In this document: piece by piece, positions 47,513 through 59,769 of the stretch | Numbering within the stretch: position 1 is the first letter of the stretch | Layout: the number at the start of each line of letters is the position of its first letter | NCBI GenBank assembly: GCA_028583605.1 | Contig: CM053336.1 | Span: forward strand, 25,343,004 to 25,407,003 | Direction of reading: 5' to 3' | Source: Dastarcus helophoroides | Lineage: Eukaryota > Arthropoda > Insecta > Coleoptera > Bothrideridae | DNA: 64,000 nucleotides | The notes under the pieces: generated by a model | What the model was told of the DNA's origin: nothing | Seen by the model: only the letters and a program-made list of their open reading frames with translations | Database searches by the model: none | Translations under genes and position numbers: made by a program

Positions 47513-48370
47513 AAACGGAGGGTTGTTAGAAATCGCCGATTTAATTATTAATGACTTAATTTCTTTTAGAAATTGTTTGCGGTTAAACTAAGGGCAGCGT
47601 AAAACTGCATAGTAGACTGTAGGAATTGTGTGCTAAAAGTAAAACATTAAAATCCTCTGGGAATATACCGAGGGTCATAAGATGTGAAAAAGTTGTCTCT
47701 ACAAATACCATCCTGTTGCATGTCTGGAATTCTACTCATAATAGAACGCAAATTTTCGCCTCTTTGCATGTAACGTTAGAAAATATTTTAAAATCGATTT
47801 GTAATTATAATTGTTTTTAAGATTCAACCTTAAGGTTGAAATCTTGCGATTTAAAATCAGAATTTAAAAAAGCATCGTTTAAAGTTTTCGTTTAAAATCA
47901 ACTTGAATCTCAAACTAAAATTTAGAAATTCCCAACCTTATTCTTGAAATTTGGCTTAAAGCTTAAACAATTAAAAATCCCTATTATTTGGTTTTGAATA
48001 AATTGACAATTCTATAAATCCTAGAAAATGTCTAAAAAAAATTTGGATTTTTTTCGAAATGTTGAATTTTTTCTCAAAACATAAAATCGAAATTTCAAGT
48101 AGAGAATTTTAAAATTTTGAAAAAGATTTCCTCAAAGATTCAAAATTGTATATTATTAAATTTTTTAACGAAAGTTCAACCCTAAAGCTGGGAACTAAAG
48201 TCAAAAGTTCAGTAATCGAGTAAAAAATTTTGAAATCAAATTCCAAATTTCGATTTTAACTTAAAATTTTAGATAAACAAGATTTCCTGTTAAGAGTCTG
48301 AATTTCTTTGAAGTTATAAAGTCGATAATTTGAGAAAAAGTAACATAAAAGTCTAGATTTTGAGTTCAAA
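47330..48370 (-). repeat. Inverted segmental duplication, left copy (pairs with 58370-59470)
   Basis: Collinear with the reverse complement of 58370-59470. Anchors: AATTAAATCGGCGATTT (reverse complement at 47534-47550; plus at 59221-59237), CAGACATGCAACAG, TTCCTACAGTCTA, TAGATAAACAAGAT(T)TC. It includes the homeobox exon and about 0.85 kb of what was its upstream intron. Confidence 0.8.
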
Positions 48371-48940
48371 TATACAGTTTGTTCGGTAATTAAACCGATT
48401 ATTCTTTTTTTTATTTTTTTCTTCATTAATAAAAAACAATCTCTATATAAAACATTATCGCGAACACATGTTTGCCAGTCTTCGGACAGTAAGGTTACCA
48501 ACGCACACGTACACTCGAAATCATTTGTGCCGAGGTTGTTATTAAGAAAGGCCCTTCAACATTCGACAACGACCACAAGAAGCAAGCTGCAACAAAGAAG
48601 GTAGGCGAATCTTCCTCAATTTTTTTTATAAGTTTTAATAATACAGTACGCTTTACCGCATAAATATTCGCATTGCAATAACATTTTCTGGCCTATCGAG
48701 CCGAATTTTCGCCTAAATTAAAATTCTTTGTTGTCAAATTTTGCTTAATTATTCAATTATTTGTTCATTATTTTAAACAGTAATTACGTTGTCTTCAATT
48801 TTATTTCGCAAAAAGGGTCTTTTTTCATTGTTTATCTCTCGCAGTGTTATCAGAGCAACGTGTCTCGCTACATAATATATTAGATATACCGTTTTCTTAT
48901 TTGCGTTATTTGCCTTGCAACTATCCACAATATCACATTA
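48371..48940. other. Non-coding lead-in to the BEL/Pao element
   Basis: No gene. Around 48525-48545 a TTTGTGCCGAGGTTG motif vaguely resembles BEL primer-binding sequence, so part of this may be the element's LTR or leader, but no paired LTR was found. Confidence 0.35.
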
Positions 48941-51900
48941 ATGACTACACTATCTGATAAATTAAAAAAGTCTAAAGGTTACAGAAACGTGGAAATGAAC
49001 AGAATAAACGAATTATACGAAGACGTCTTAAAAGCTAAAACAGATCTTAATTTTGTATCGCAATTAATCCAACGTGGAAAAGCATTAGATTCCATTGCTA
49101 ATAAGCAAATAAGCACCACAATGTTATTGTTGGTGAATACATGGAAGACGAAGACCTCATGAGAGAAGATGCGCTACGTAAAAAATTTTGAGGAGAAATT
49201 CTATACTGTGAAAAGTATCTACTACGATTATAATGAAAGGGAGCTTCCAAATAATGCAGATTTAGCTAATTTCCAATTGCAATCTAAATTTCCTAAGTTA
49301 AAATTAAAGCAATTTTTTGGAGACCTAAAAACCTTTACTTATTTCATTAATGTTTACGATGCATGGGTCCTTAATAATCGGCAGTTATCTAATGTAGAAA
49401 AATGCTCACCCTTGCTTTCGTCTGCTGAAGAACCACCTAAAAAATATTACTGTGTTATCTGGTATCTGCTGATAATTATTTGGTCGCTTATGAAGCTCTG
49501 AAGAATTGATATTGAAATAAAAGATTATTAGCATTATCTCATTGGAAAGAAATTGAAAATGCTGCACGCGTTTCGTCTGATAATCCACAGTCACTTAGAA
49601 ATTTAGTATAAATTTTTACCCAAAATATTGCGGCTTTAAAAAACTTAAAATACCCGGTAGCAGAGTGGGATTTTATTCTTTGCACACATGATTCTTAAGC
49701 GCTTAGATTCTACACTTGTGACTCGCTTCTAATTTCAACACGGTTCAACAGAGATGCCGCATTATAAAGATTTACTAGAATTCTTACAAAAGCAAGCTTA
49801 TTAAACTATCGCAACCTCTTTAACCGAATGTTCCAAAATTAAAAAGCTATGGTGCACACAATACCCAAAAACGAAAACCGCCCCATTCAAATTCCTTTTA
49901 CTTCAGTCGCGGACAATCCAATATCAGGCCTTCATCGCGTTCTTGCTTCATTTGTAAATCTACAGATCATTCAGTATATTGATGTCCAAATTTAATAAAC
50001 AAATCGCCCAAAGAACGAATGCGGCTAAGCAACACAAGCTATGCGGAAACTGTTTAAGCAACGGTCACCACTTTAAACAATGCAACTCCAATTCATCATG
50101 CAAAATATGCGGCTTGAAACACATTCTTTTACATTTATCAAAATCAAGATAAATCAAATACCGATTTTCAAAATAGAAATAGTTTGCAATTTCAAGCTAA
50201 CAAAATTGTTGAAACACAAAATCCAGAAAATCAAACTTTTAATCTTCTAACCAAATAATACCAAGACTTAGCTCTTGTTTTTTGGCAAATTCCAAAGAAA
50301 TATTACTATCAACACTTAGGATTTTTATTCACGATTCTCTCAGTCAAATAAGAGTAATTCAAGCTTTACTAGATTCAGGTAGTGATACATTTCAAAACAA
50401 CGTGCAGATGCATTCCGCTTGCCAGTTTAAAGATCATCTATGAATAATTACGGATATTAGAAAATATGAAAACGTGTTCTAATCATGGTCGAGTATTTTG
50501 CAGTATTTCCCCGCTGAACAAACTAACTCTACTAATAGATTTTAAATCTAATATTTTGGAGACAATTTGCACCAATATGCCAGTTTCTGATGTCAATATT
50601 AGTAGTTAGTCTCACATTTAAAGTATTGAACTTGCAGATACCAAACTTTATATTTCTGGCAAAATTGATTTGATTTTAGGCGTTGATACTATCTTTCAAA
50701 GAATCATTCTTCATCGACAAATTGCTGCACCTAATCCAACTTTACCTATTGCCATTAAAACTACATTCGTATATGTTATTATGGATCAATATGATAATTC
50801 TTTTGTCTCTTATGAAGAGAATAAAAATACAAACGCATTTTTTACTTGATATGAATTGGAGGCGATAAATCAGATCATCAAGGGATTGTGGGCTTTGGAA
50901 AAGGTACTTAATTAAACAATTGTATCACCGGAAGCGGAAAAATGCGAACATATCTTCCGCGAAACTACTTATAGCACCGAAAATGGTCGGTACGTAGAAG
51001 GATTGCCTTTTAAAGAACAGGAAGTAGTTTTCCATAATTCGAGATTACCCGCCTTAAGACGATTTGTATTTCTTGAAAAACGCTTATCCTTAAAATCAGA
51101 CCTTAAAATAAAATATTCGGAAATAATACAAGAACACCTAAATGAAGGTCACTTATCAGCTGTTTCGGATTCTAATCCATTCGCTTTTTTCCTCCACATC
51201 ACTGTTGTAAAATCAAACACACAAACCACGAAGGTTCGCATTGTGCTTGATGAATCATATAAAGATTCAGACGGTATATCATTAAACAATACGCTATTAA
51301 TTGGACCAAAGTTGGAGAATGATATTTCTAAAATAACTTTACATTTTTGATTGCACCCAGTAGTCTTACTGCCGATATCAAAGCTATGTATCGACAAATA
51401 ATTCTTGACCCGACTCATAGCGACTACCAACGCATGCTATGGAGATTTTCTCCTGAAGATCCAATTCAAGAATTTAGATTGAATAGAGTAACTTTCGTAT
51501 CAGTTCATCCCCATTTCTTGAAAACTATAAAACAATTGGCTATTGACGAAAAACAAAATCATGAACGCGCTTCTAGTGTCCTTTCTTTTGACATATGTAT
51601 ATATTGACGACATCAGTACAGGTTGTTCGAGTTTAAATGAAGCAAATGTTGCAAAAGGATTTAGTCGCCCATTTAGGTAAAGGCGGTTTTCAATTATATA
51701 AATGGTCAAGCAATAATTCGCAATTTTTAAGTCATATTTCGGCAAATAATTCACTAAATAATTCGATAATATTCGACGCGAGGGATGATACGGCAGTCAA
51801 AATCTTAGGTCTAGAATGAAATCCAGAGCAAGAATATTTCTTCTTTTCCGTAAATTTTTTAAATAATATCTGCACTAAGCGAAATTCGAAATTAGCTGGC

Positions 51901-53911
51901 ATTTATGACCCTTTTTAACTTCCGTTATTTTAATAGCCAAGTTGTTAATTGAAGATCTTTGGTTAGCCAAATTCGATTGGGATGACATTCCTGCCAAACA
52001 TATCATCGACAAATGGAACATATACCAGAAGGAATTATCATCGTTATCCACGATAAAAATACCACGCTTTATTTTTTCTAATAAAGTCACAGAAATAAGT
52101 CTTTGTGGTTTATGTGATGCATCCTTAAAGGCTTATACAGCTTATGTGCATATACGGATTTTATGTCATTTAAAAGTCCAGCCTTTTTTGTTATACGCTA
52201 AGTCGAAGGTTGCTCTGCTAAAACGTTAAATGATGATGATGACTTGAATTATGTGGCGCCTTACTTCTAACAAAGCCAATTTGTTTTATAATTAATTCTT
52301 ATTTAGACAAAATTCATTTTCAACATATCTTTGCTTTCACCGATTCTACAATAGCTTTACATTTGCTGAATTTATCTCTCCATCGATGGAAATCATTTGT
52401 TAGCAACCGCATCTCAGTTATTCAAGAAAAGCTTCCAGTTGCCCAAGGGTTTCATATCTCCACGGAGCATAACATCGTAGATTGCGCATCTCGGGACTTA
52501 TTTCGGGCTGAATTTCAAAATTTTTCTACCTGATGGACAGGTCCCCAATTCTTAAAAACCGCTATACCAAATTGGCCGATTCAACATTCTCCTCCAAAAT
52601 CAGTAAATACTGATACGGAGGAAGTAAACATTACGGCGTTTATCCAGTAGGATCCACATTTCTTAGATCGTTTAATAATGAAATATTCTGATTAAGAAAA
52701 AATCCAACGGATTGTCGCCTATGTTCAACGTTTCATATTCAATTTACGCAATCCAACGAAGGATATAAATGAAACTTCGCCAGTATCAAAGCTAAATTTA
52801 GCTTTAATTTTATTAATCAAACATATTCAACCGAAATATTTTCGTTAAGATATTTGCAATCTCCAAAACCATATGCTACCTTCGAAACCTCTTTTGAAGC
52901 TAAGTGTTTTTTTTAGATCCCGATAATATTTTAAGGGTCGGTGGACGATCACAGAATTTGTTATTAAGTTATAACAAGAGATTTCCTATTATTTTACTGC
53001 AAAAGAATTGCTTAACATAACTCATTATACAATAGATACATTCAAAATATTTAAATCCTGTTCTGCTAACTACTCAGTATCTCTTGGCACAAAATTATTG
53101 GATATTATCATCACGACGTGCAATCAGAAGAGTCACATCTAAATGTTTTAAATGCTGGCGGACAAATTCTAATTCATTACAACCTGTTAAGGGAAATCTT
53201 TCAGTTGATCGGATTTCACAAGTGAAACCATTTTTTTTTTGTTGGAGTAGACTTGGGAGGTCCATTTAATATTACTGTGGGAAAACGCAGAGGTGCCAAA
53301 ACCCTAAAGATATATATTTGCGTATTTGTTTGTTTTGTCGTCAAGGTAATTTATATTGAATTGTGTCTGACTTTTATAGCGAAATTTTTTTATGTTCCTT
53401 GCGCAGATTTATAGCACAATGAGGTGGACGTTATAAAATAGTGAGTGATAATGGAGCAAAATTTCTAGGGGCAAATAAATATTTACTTAAAATCATGAAA
53501 AACTTCTCTGTTGAAGAAAAAATTGAGTGGATCTTCAATTCACCAACAGCTCCTCATTTTGGGGGATTGTACGAAGCTGGCTTAAAGTCAGTTAAAACTC
53601 ATTTGGTCATAGTCATTTTGTTTCAAATTTTTACTTAGGAAGGGTTAAATACTCTTTTAATTCAGACTGAATCGTTGTTAAATTTGAGCCCGCTTTGTGC
53701 CTTAAGTTCAGATCCAAACGATTTTACTGTTTTAGTTCCAGCGCACTTTTTAACATTGGATCCTTTAACTTTTTTGCATGATGCCGATTTGAGTAGTATT
53801 AAAATTAAGTGATGAGAAATATATAAGCTGTTGTTACGAATGCATAAAGATTTCTGGATCCACTGGTATGCGGAATATTTGCATACTCTACAACAAAGAA
53901 ACAGATGTTTG
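48941..53911 (+). pseudogene. BEL/Pao retrotransposon, heavily degenerate gag-pol
   Basis: A nearly full-length BEL/Pao coding region riddled with stops and frame changes. Gag (48941-49600) shows a KLKLKQFFGDLKTFTYFINV segment and VAYEAL. Two Cys/His knuckles lie at 50037-50130 (CGNCLSNGHHFKQC, CKICGLKH). The protease motif LLDSGSD is at about 50366-50386. Reverse transcriptase spans 51003-51830 with VRIVLDES, TADIKAMYRQI, a FRLNRVTF segment and YIDD near 51600-51612. An RNase H-like part is near 51940-52230, and the integrase zinc part is near 53100-53170 (CFKCWR). The integrase core has SDNGAKFLGAN and APHFGGLYEAG, followed by a LNLSPLCALSSDPNDF segment to about 53900. The gene order and the APHFGG motif identify the BEL/Pao group. 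The 3' end is cut off where a dispersed repeat begins. Confidence 0.88.
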
Positions 53912-54090
53912 GGTAAAATGATAAAATTACTTGGAGGGTGGTCCTTTTCTAAAAGTTATATTTGAACTGAGAGTATTTATTGCCATCAAGATGCATAAAT
54001 TTTACAATGGAAAATATTTATAGATATTTGTAGTTGGAAAAAAAGTAATGTTCAAATTGGCCAATATCTCTTTTTCTTGTTAATTATGGT
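53912..54090 (+). repeat. Dispersed repeat, inverted copy of 24775-24965
   Basis: Begins exactly where the BEL/Pao reading (…LHTLQQRN) stops and matches the reverse complement of 24775-24965. Confidence 0.75.
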
Positions 54091-54299
54091 TTAGTAAGGT
54101 ATAATCGGTGCACATCGATTGTGGACCACGGTCAGTTTAACACAGAGTTCTAGGATTCTATAATGCACAGACCAATAGGTTTGAACATTTATTAGATTCG
54201 AAGTTTGATAACCAAATACCGGTTTCGATCTTGTTAGATCTCGTCAGTTTAGTATATCCAACTCGAATGCTAACAAATGTTTCGAGTTGATAACAATGA

Positions 54300-56460
54300 T
54301 TTTGCTAAAGCTGAAATATTAAAAAAAATTAAAAATGTGAAAATTGGTAAAATGTTCAATTAATTATAAATTGTCAAAGAATGAAATTTTAAAAAAATGT
54401 CAAAATTTAGGAGTCATAAATTGTTTAAAAAAGGAAATTTTGGAAAAAAAGATCGCCAGTTTAAAAAAAGGCAGCAATTTTCAAAAAAAAGTTTCCATTA
54501 ATAAAAGGTCGAAAATGTTAAGTGAGGACATTTAAAAACCGAAAAATCCGGAACTTTTGGAAAAAAAGATCGCCAGTTTAAAAAAAGGCAGCAATTTTCC
54601 AAACCAATTTCAATTTATGAAAGGTCACAAATGTTAAGTAAGGATTTTCAAAAAACGATAATTTGTAATTTTGAAAATAGGCTGGTTTTCGTAGAAGGTT
54701 AAAATTTTCAAAAAGAAGTTGAAATTTTCAAGAAGAATAAAATTTTGAAAGAGTCGATTTTTAAAAAATAGCGAAATATCCAAATAAATTTGTAATTTTG
54801 AAAAATAGTCTACATTTTTTTAAAACTTGCGAACATTTTTAGAGATGTCGGGATTTTAAAAAAAAATCTTTAATTATTCCAAAACAAATGCAAAATTTTT
54901 GAAGGTAAAATTCGAAACAAAAAAAAAAACAATTCAAAATTTAAAGAAGCCAAAAATTTTAAAAAGGTCCAAAAGTTCGAAAAGTGTCAACATTTTGAAA
55001 AAATGTTGAGATTTAAAAAAAATTTCAACCAAATTTGCGAAAAGTTGAAATACTGGAGAAAAGCCAAAATTATCAGAAACCAGACTTATTTTTAAAAAAG
55101 TCGAGATTTTTGAATACAAAAGTTAAAATTTATAAAACATTTTAAAATCTTCAACTAAGTTTTGAAAAGTAGACCTTTTGAAAGTAAAATTTTGGCAAAA
55201 AGCTGTAAAATATTTAGAAGAAGTTAAAATTACATAAAATATTAAAAAAGAAACTGAAAAAAGTCGAAACTTTTCCCAAAAAATGAAAGTTTGCAAAAAT
55301 GATAAAATTTTGAAAAACAATGATATTTTTAAAATAACTGAAAATTTGAAAATTATCAAAATTTTCAATAAATACAAGTTATCAAAAAAATAAAACAGTC
55401 GAAATTTTAAGGTCAAAATTGGCATAAAATTGAATTTTTTTAAGAAAGCCCACAATTTTAAAGAAGGTAGAAATTTTCAAAAAAAAAGTTAAGCTGATAA
55501 AAGCCAAAAATTGTAGGGCCAGATTTATAAAAACAAAAATAGGTTATTTTGAAATCAGGTAAATTTTTCGTAGAAAGTTTGCAAAAAATATTAGGATATT
55601 CAAGAAAAATCGAAATTTTGACAAACGCGGTTTTCAAACAATTTGAAAAAAAACAGCAAAATTTTAAAATAAAATTAAAATTTTGAAAAATAGTCTAAAT
55701 TTTTAAAAATATTGACATTGAAAATAATTGAAAAATCTGAAAATTCACATAAAATCTAAATTTTTTAGAAATCAAAAGAATTGCTTAAACTCTAAAATAA
55801 AAAAGGTGAAGCTTTTAAAAAAGTCTAAAATTGCAAAAATACACAAAATTTTGAAAAAATATCAAGATATTAAGGAAATGAAATATTTGCAAATTTTCAA
55901 TATCGAAAATTTTGAAATAAAAGAATATTTGCAAATGTCAAAAATTATCAGAAAAGTCAAAATTTTTAAAATAATCAACATTTCTAAACAATAAAAATAT
56001 TCTGAAAAGTGGAAACTTAAAGAAGTAGATGTTTTCAAAATAGGTCAACAATTTAAAAAAGTTGAAATTTTGAGAAAGTCTTAAAAAAAAGTATAATTTT
56101 GACAAGCAGTCAAAATTTTACAAAAGTCTAACCCTTCAGAAAACTGGACGTTATATCAAAACTTTTTTTAGCAAGTCTTTAAAGAAATTTTAAATTTTCG
56201 AAAAGCATGATGTTTTAAATAAGCTGAAATCCAATAGATCCGAATTATAAAAAAAATCGATATTTATAAAATATTGAAATATTGGAAATTGCTGAAATTT
56301 TGAGTAAAGTGAAATTTGGTAAAAAAAGTCGAACAATAAAAAAACGAAATTTTGAAAAAGTTTTGAATGGTTTCAAAATTTTGGCTTCATAATATTTTTA
56401 TTTCGATAAAAAAGGTCGTAATTTTGAAATACAATTGAAATTAAGAAAAATCGATAAATT
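54300..56460 (-). repeat. AT-rich degenerate array, A-rich strand plus
   Basis: About 2.2 kb of A-rich units (AAAATTTTGAAAAA, AAAGTCGAAATTTT), inverse to the T-rich arrays. A ~50 bp phrase containing AAAAAGATCGCCAGTTTAAA and GGCAGCAATTTTC is repeated at 54445-54485 and 54557-54599. No gene. Confidence 0.7.
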
Positions 56461-58369
56461 TAACATGATAAAGAAAGTAGTGGCAGAGAAAGTAGTGAGT
56501 GTGGTCAGGTACCATATTAGCTAGTTTATTAATAATTTGGTATTATCTGTCTTGTTTGTCAAGAAAAGTAAATTTTGACAACAATAAATTGTTGATGATA
56601 AAAATGTTCCGAATATTTAAATATTGACAAACATTGAAAAAAAAATGTATTAGATATATAAAAAACATCTTAAATTTGGCCTTTCTAAACTAGTATGCGA
56701 ATAATTATAACTAATCAGTTTTAAACAGTAATAAATATTATAAATATTTATAAAAATCTCAATTATAAAAAATGATAAATTCGGGAAATTCTGCTAAAGG
56801 TAATTTGTTTACAGTGTTCACGCTACCTATGAGCCACTTTTAGTGTTTTCTAAACATCTTTAGAACTATTGAAAAATTTTGCTTCTTCTTAGGTTCATAA
56901 ACTAGTTGGTTTAAAAAAAAATGCAGACTTTATTCGAAATTTCAAGTTCTATATTTTCGACTTTTTGTAGAAAATTTTCATATTCGTGAACACTTTTGAG
57001 AAAAAATTAAAAAGTCCAAAAGTTGGGATTTTCTTACATTAATTTGAAATCTGTGTTATTTCAAGTTTTAGTTTAGAGAAAAAAACCAAATTTCAAATTG
57101 AAATTTTGAGAGACAAATTAATTCATTAAAATAATGCTAAAATTTAGAAATTTTGACATTTTTTTACAGAAAATTTGAAGCTTGACCGAACTTTCATGAA
57201 CATTTCGTGTTTGAACGAAATATTAAACCAACAATTTAAAAAAAAATTCAATTACAAGTTTAACTAAAAATCTCAACTTTTCTGTAAAGATTTTACTTTA
57301 AAATGCATTTCCGTGTTAAAAATTTTATGTTCTTATAGAAATTTATTCAAAAATTCAATTCAAAACTTCGGGAATTTTTTTACGTTTTTAAGTTAAAATT
57401 TAAAATATTCAATAAAAAATAAAATAAAAAAGATTAATTTGTTTAAATACAATATTTGGAATTTCGTTTAAGTTTGAAATGCTGGCTTTAACCGCTACAT
57501 CTTGAAAAATATTCAACTTCAAATTCGAAATATTTACTTAATTTCAAAAATTTAAGTCTAATTAAACACGACATTTAGAGATAATATTCTTTTAACTTCC
57601 AAACTATGTTTCATTTTAATTTATAGCTTTTGTATTTAAATTATAAATTCGATGCTTAAGTAGATTGTGGACACTTTGACGTTTCCCCCGAAATTTTAAT
57701 TTTTGTTTTGGTAACAAATTTTCGCTTATCTAGAGAATAAAATTCCAAGAACATAATCGGGAATAAGAATCTTTCAGTGTTCTAGGAATTTCTATTTTAG
57801 GCACGAAATTCCAGACATGATTTTTGTATTTACAGAATTGCAGTGCTCGGGTGGAAATTTGAAAAGAGTTTGGTTTTTGGACGATTCGAGTTTCAAGTTT
57901 TGATTTTAAATTCAAATTTCAGTTAATATTCCTTTGAAAATTACGAATTTGTTTTTAATCATAAATTACATAGTTACACATTTTTATTTCAAGCGGTAAC
58001 ATTTTGTTTTTAAATATGTAGGATAATTAGTTTTTAATTTCAAACTTTTAGTTCAATTTTTTGCTGGAATGTAGATTGTCATTCCAAATTTTTGTTGTTA
58101 AAGTCTTAATTTTAATAAAACACATTTTAAAAACTTCACGCATTCAAGTGATATCTCAAAAAAAAGATATTTCAACAAAATACTAGGACATTTGGTTTTA
58201 GTAGAATTAAACTAAAAGTTTCAATTTTTATTGAAACTTTCACTTTAAATTTGTTTTTACATTACTAATTTTGTAAATTTTTGTAAAATATTTTCATTTA
58301 GAAAATTAATTATTTCGTCTCATTTCTTGAAGTTTAATTTAAAAGTGAAATTTTTTAAAAATTAGCCAA
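56461..58369. other. AT-rich non-coding interval
   Basis: Heterogeneous AT-rich sequence with no gene on either strand. The part from about 57.0 kb resembles intron-like simple sequence of the type found in the adjoining duplication. Confidence 0.4.
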
Positions 58370-59470
58370 GACCTCTAAGTTTTAATTCATAATTTAAATT
58401 TTTATGTTGAATTTTGATTTTTTCCCAAATTATAGACTCTACACCCTCGAGGAAATTCAGATTTTAGACTCGATATCTTGTTTATCTAAAATTTTAAATT
58501 AAAATCGAAATTTGAAATTTAATTTCAAAATTTTGTACTAATTTCTTGGAATTTTGATTTTAGTTCCCAACTTTATACTCAAGCTTTTCTTAAAAATTTA
58601 AAAATATTTAATTTTGAACCTTTGAAAGAATCTTTTTTAAATTTTAAAGTTCAGAAGGATTCAAAATTTCGAAAAAATTCCTAAATTTTCTAGATAGTTT
58701 CGAGGATTTTTAAAAAATATTTATTTATTGAAAATTAAAAAATTAAAGATTTTAATTGTTTAAGCTATAACCAAACTTTCAAGAATATGGTTGGGAATTT
58801 CTAAATTTTAGGCCAAAGATTTTGATCTTTTTCTTATTAAGTTTGAGTTTAAAGTTGATTTTGACCGAAAACTTTTACCGTTGCTTCTTTAAGTTTTGAT
58901 TTTAGATTGCAAAATTTCAACCTTAAAGTTGAAACTTGAAAAGAATTGCTATGACAAGTCGATTTTAAAATATTTTCTTACCTAATATGCACAGGGGCCA
59001 ACATTCACGTTCTCTTATATGTATAATTTCAGACATGCAACAGAATGTTATTTTTTTGAGATTACTGTTGCCATATTCTTATGTATTACGACCATTGGGA
59101 TATTATCAGGGGGTTTTAATGTTTCACTTTTAGGACACATTTCCTACAGTCTAGTATGCGGTTTTACGCTATTCCTATTTTGACTGCAAACAGTTTCTAA
59201 GAGAAATAAAGTCATTAATAATTAAATCGGCGATTTTTAACCACCCCCCGTTTTCTTTCAGATTACATTCCACCGCAACCGATACAAAAGGCATTCAGCA
59301 CCTTACAGAGAACCGGAAAAAGAGCGAGAATCGCATTCATCAGCGTCCAACTAATAGAACTAGAACAAAACAAATATCAGTGCAGGACCGAGAGGATTCA
59401 ACTGACTGGAAATCTAAACCTAAAGGAGCGCTACATAAAGGTTTGGTTTTAGAATCGCGGCATGAAGCAC
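58370..59470 (+). repeat. Inverted segmental duplication, right copy (pairs with 47330-48370)
   Basis: Partner of 47330-48370. Contains intron-like AT-rich DNA, a preserved TTTTCTTTCAG acceptor at 59251-59261 and the start of the homeobox exon. Confidence 0.8.
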
Positions 59471-59500
59471 AAAAAAGAGCAGAAAGCGATGAACGTCTAA
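59262..59500 (+). pseudogene. Hox3/zen-like homeobox pseudogene, copy B
   Basis: The exon follows a good acceptor (TTTTCTTTCAG ending 59261) and reads YIPPQPIQKAFSTLQ, then [40 protein letters not shown], a TAG at 59450-59452 where a Gln is expected in WFQN, then [11 protein letters not shown] and a stop at 59498-59500. All three helices are recognisable, and one nonsense codon plus a few substitutions and a short deletion after LIELE separate it from a usable homeodomain. Retained intron sequence means it arose by DNA duplication, not retroposition. The Hox3/zen assignment rests on the LIELE…KYLCRTRRI and KHKKEQK style; another ANTP-class gene is possible. Confidence 0.7.
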
Positions 59501-59519
59501 CCCATCGGACATGATGGGG

Positions 59520-59721
59520 GAGGCGTTCTTCGTTTTCTGCTTTTTTGAGCTTTATGCGGCAGTTTTGAAACCAAACCTTGATGTGGCGCTTCTTTAGGTT
59601 TAGACTTTCAACTAATTGAACCCTCCTTGTTCTGCTCAGATATTCGTTTTGGGGAAATTCCTTTTTAGTTCTATTAGTTAGACGCTGCTGAATGCGATTC
59701 TTACTCTTTTTCCGGTTCTCG
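59520..59721 (-). pseudogene. Hox3/zen-like homeobox pseudogene, copy C
   Basis: Tail-to-tail with copy B, 20 bp away. On the minus strand it starts [10 protein letters not shown] near 59719 and has a TAA inside helix 1. It then shifts frame near 59665 and reads [18 protein letters not shown] and [13 protein letters not shown], with an intact recognition helix except for Arg to Cys in QNRR. A 142-codon open frame across this region only exists because of the frameshift. Copies B and C form an inverted repeat around 59510. Confidence 0.7.
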
Positions 59722-59769
59722 GTGGGGTGCGTCTCATCTAGGTCATCAGACATACAACCCACTAACAAT

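Noticed and set aside
59340..59768. 142-codon frame as an intact homeobox gene
   Set aside because: Only helices 2-3 are in frame; the N-terminal arm and helix 1 are in another frame with a stop, and the downstream part reads into the opposite-strand homeobox copy.
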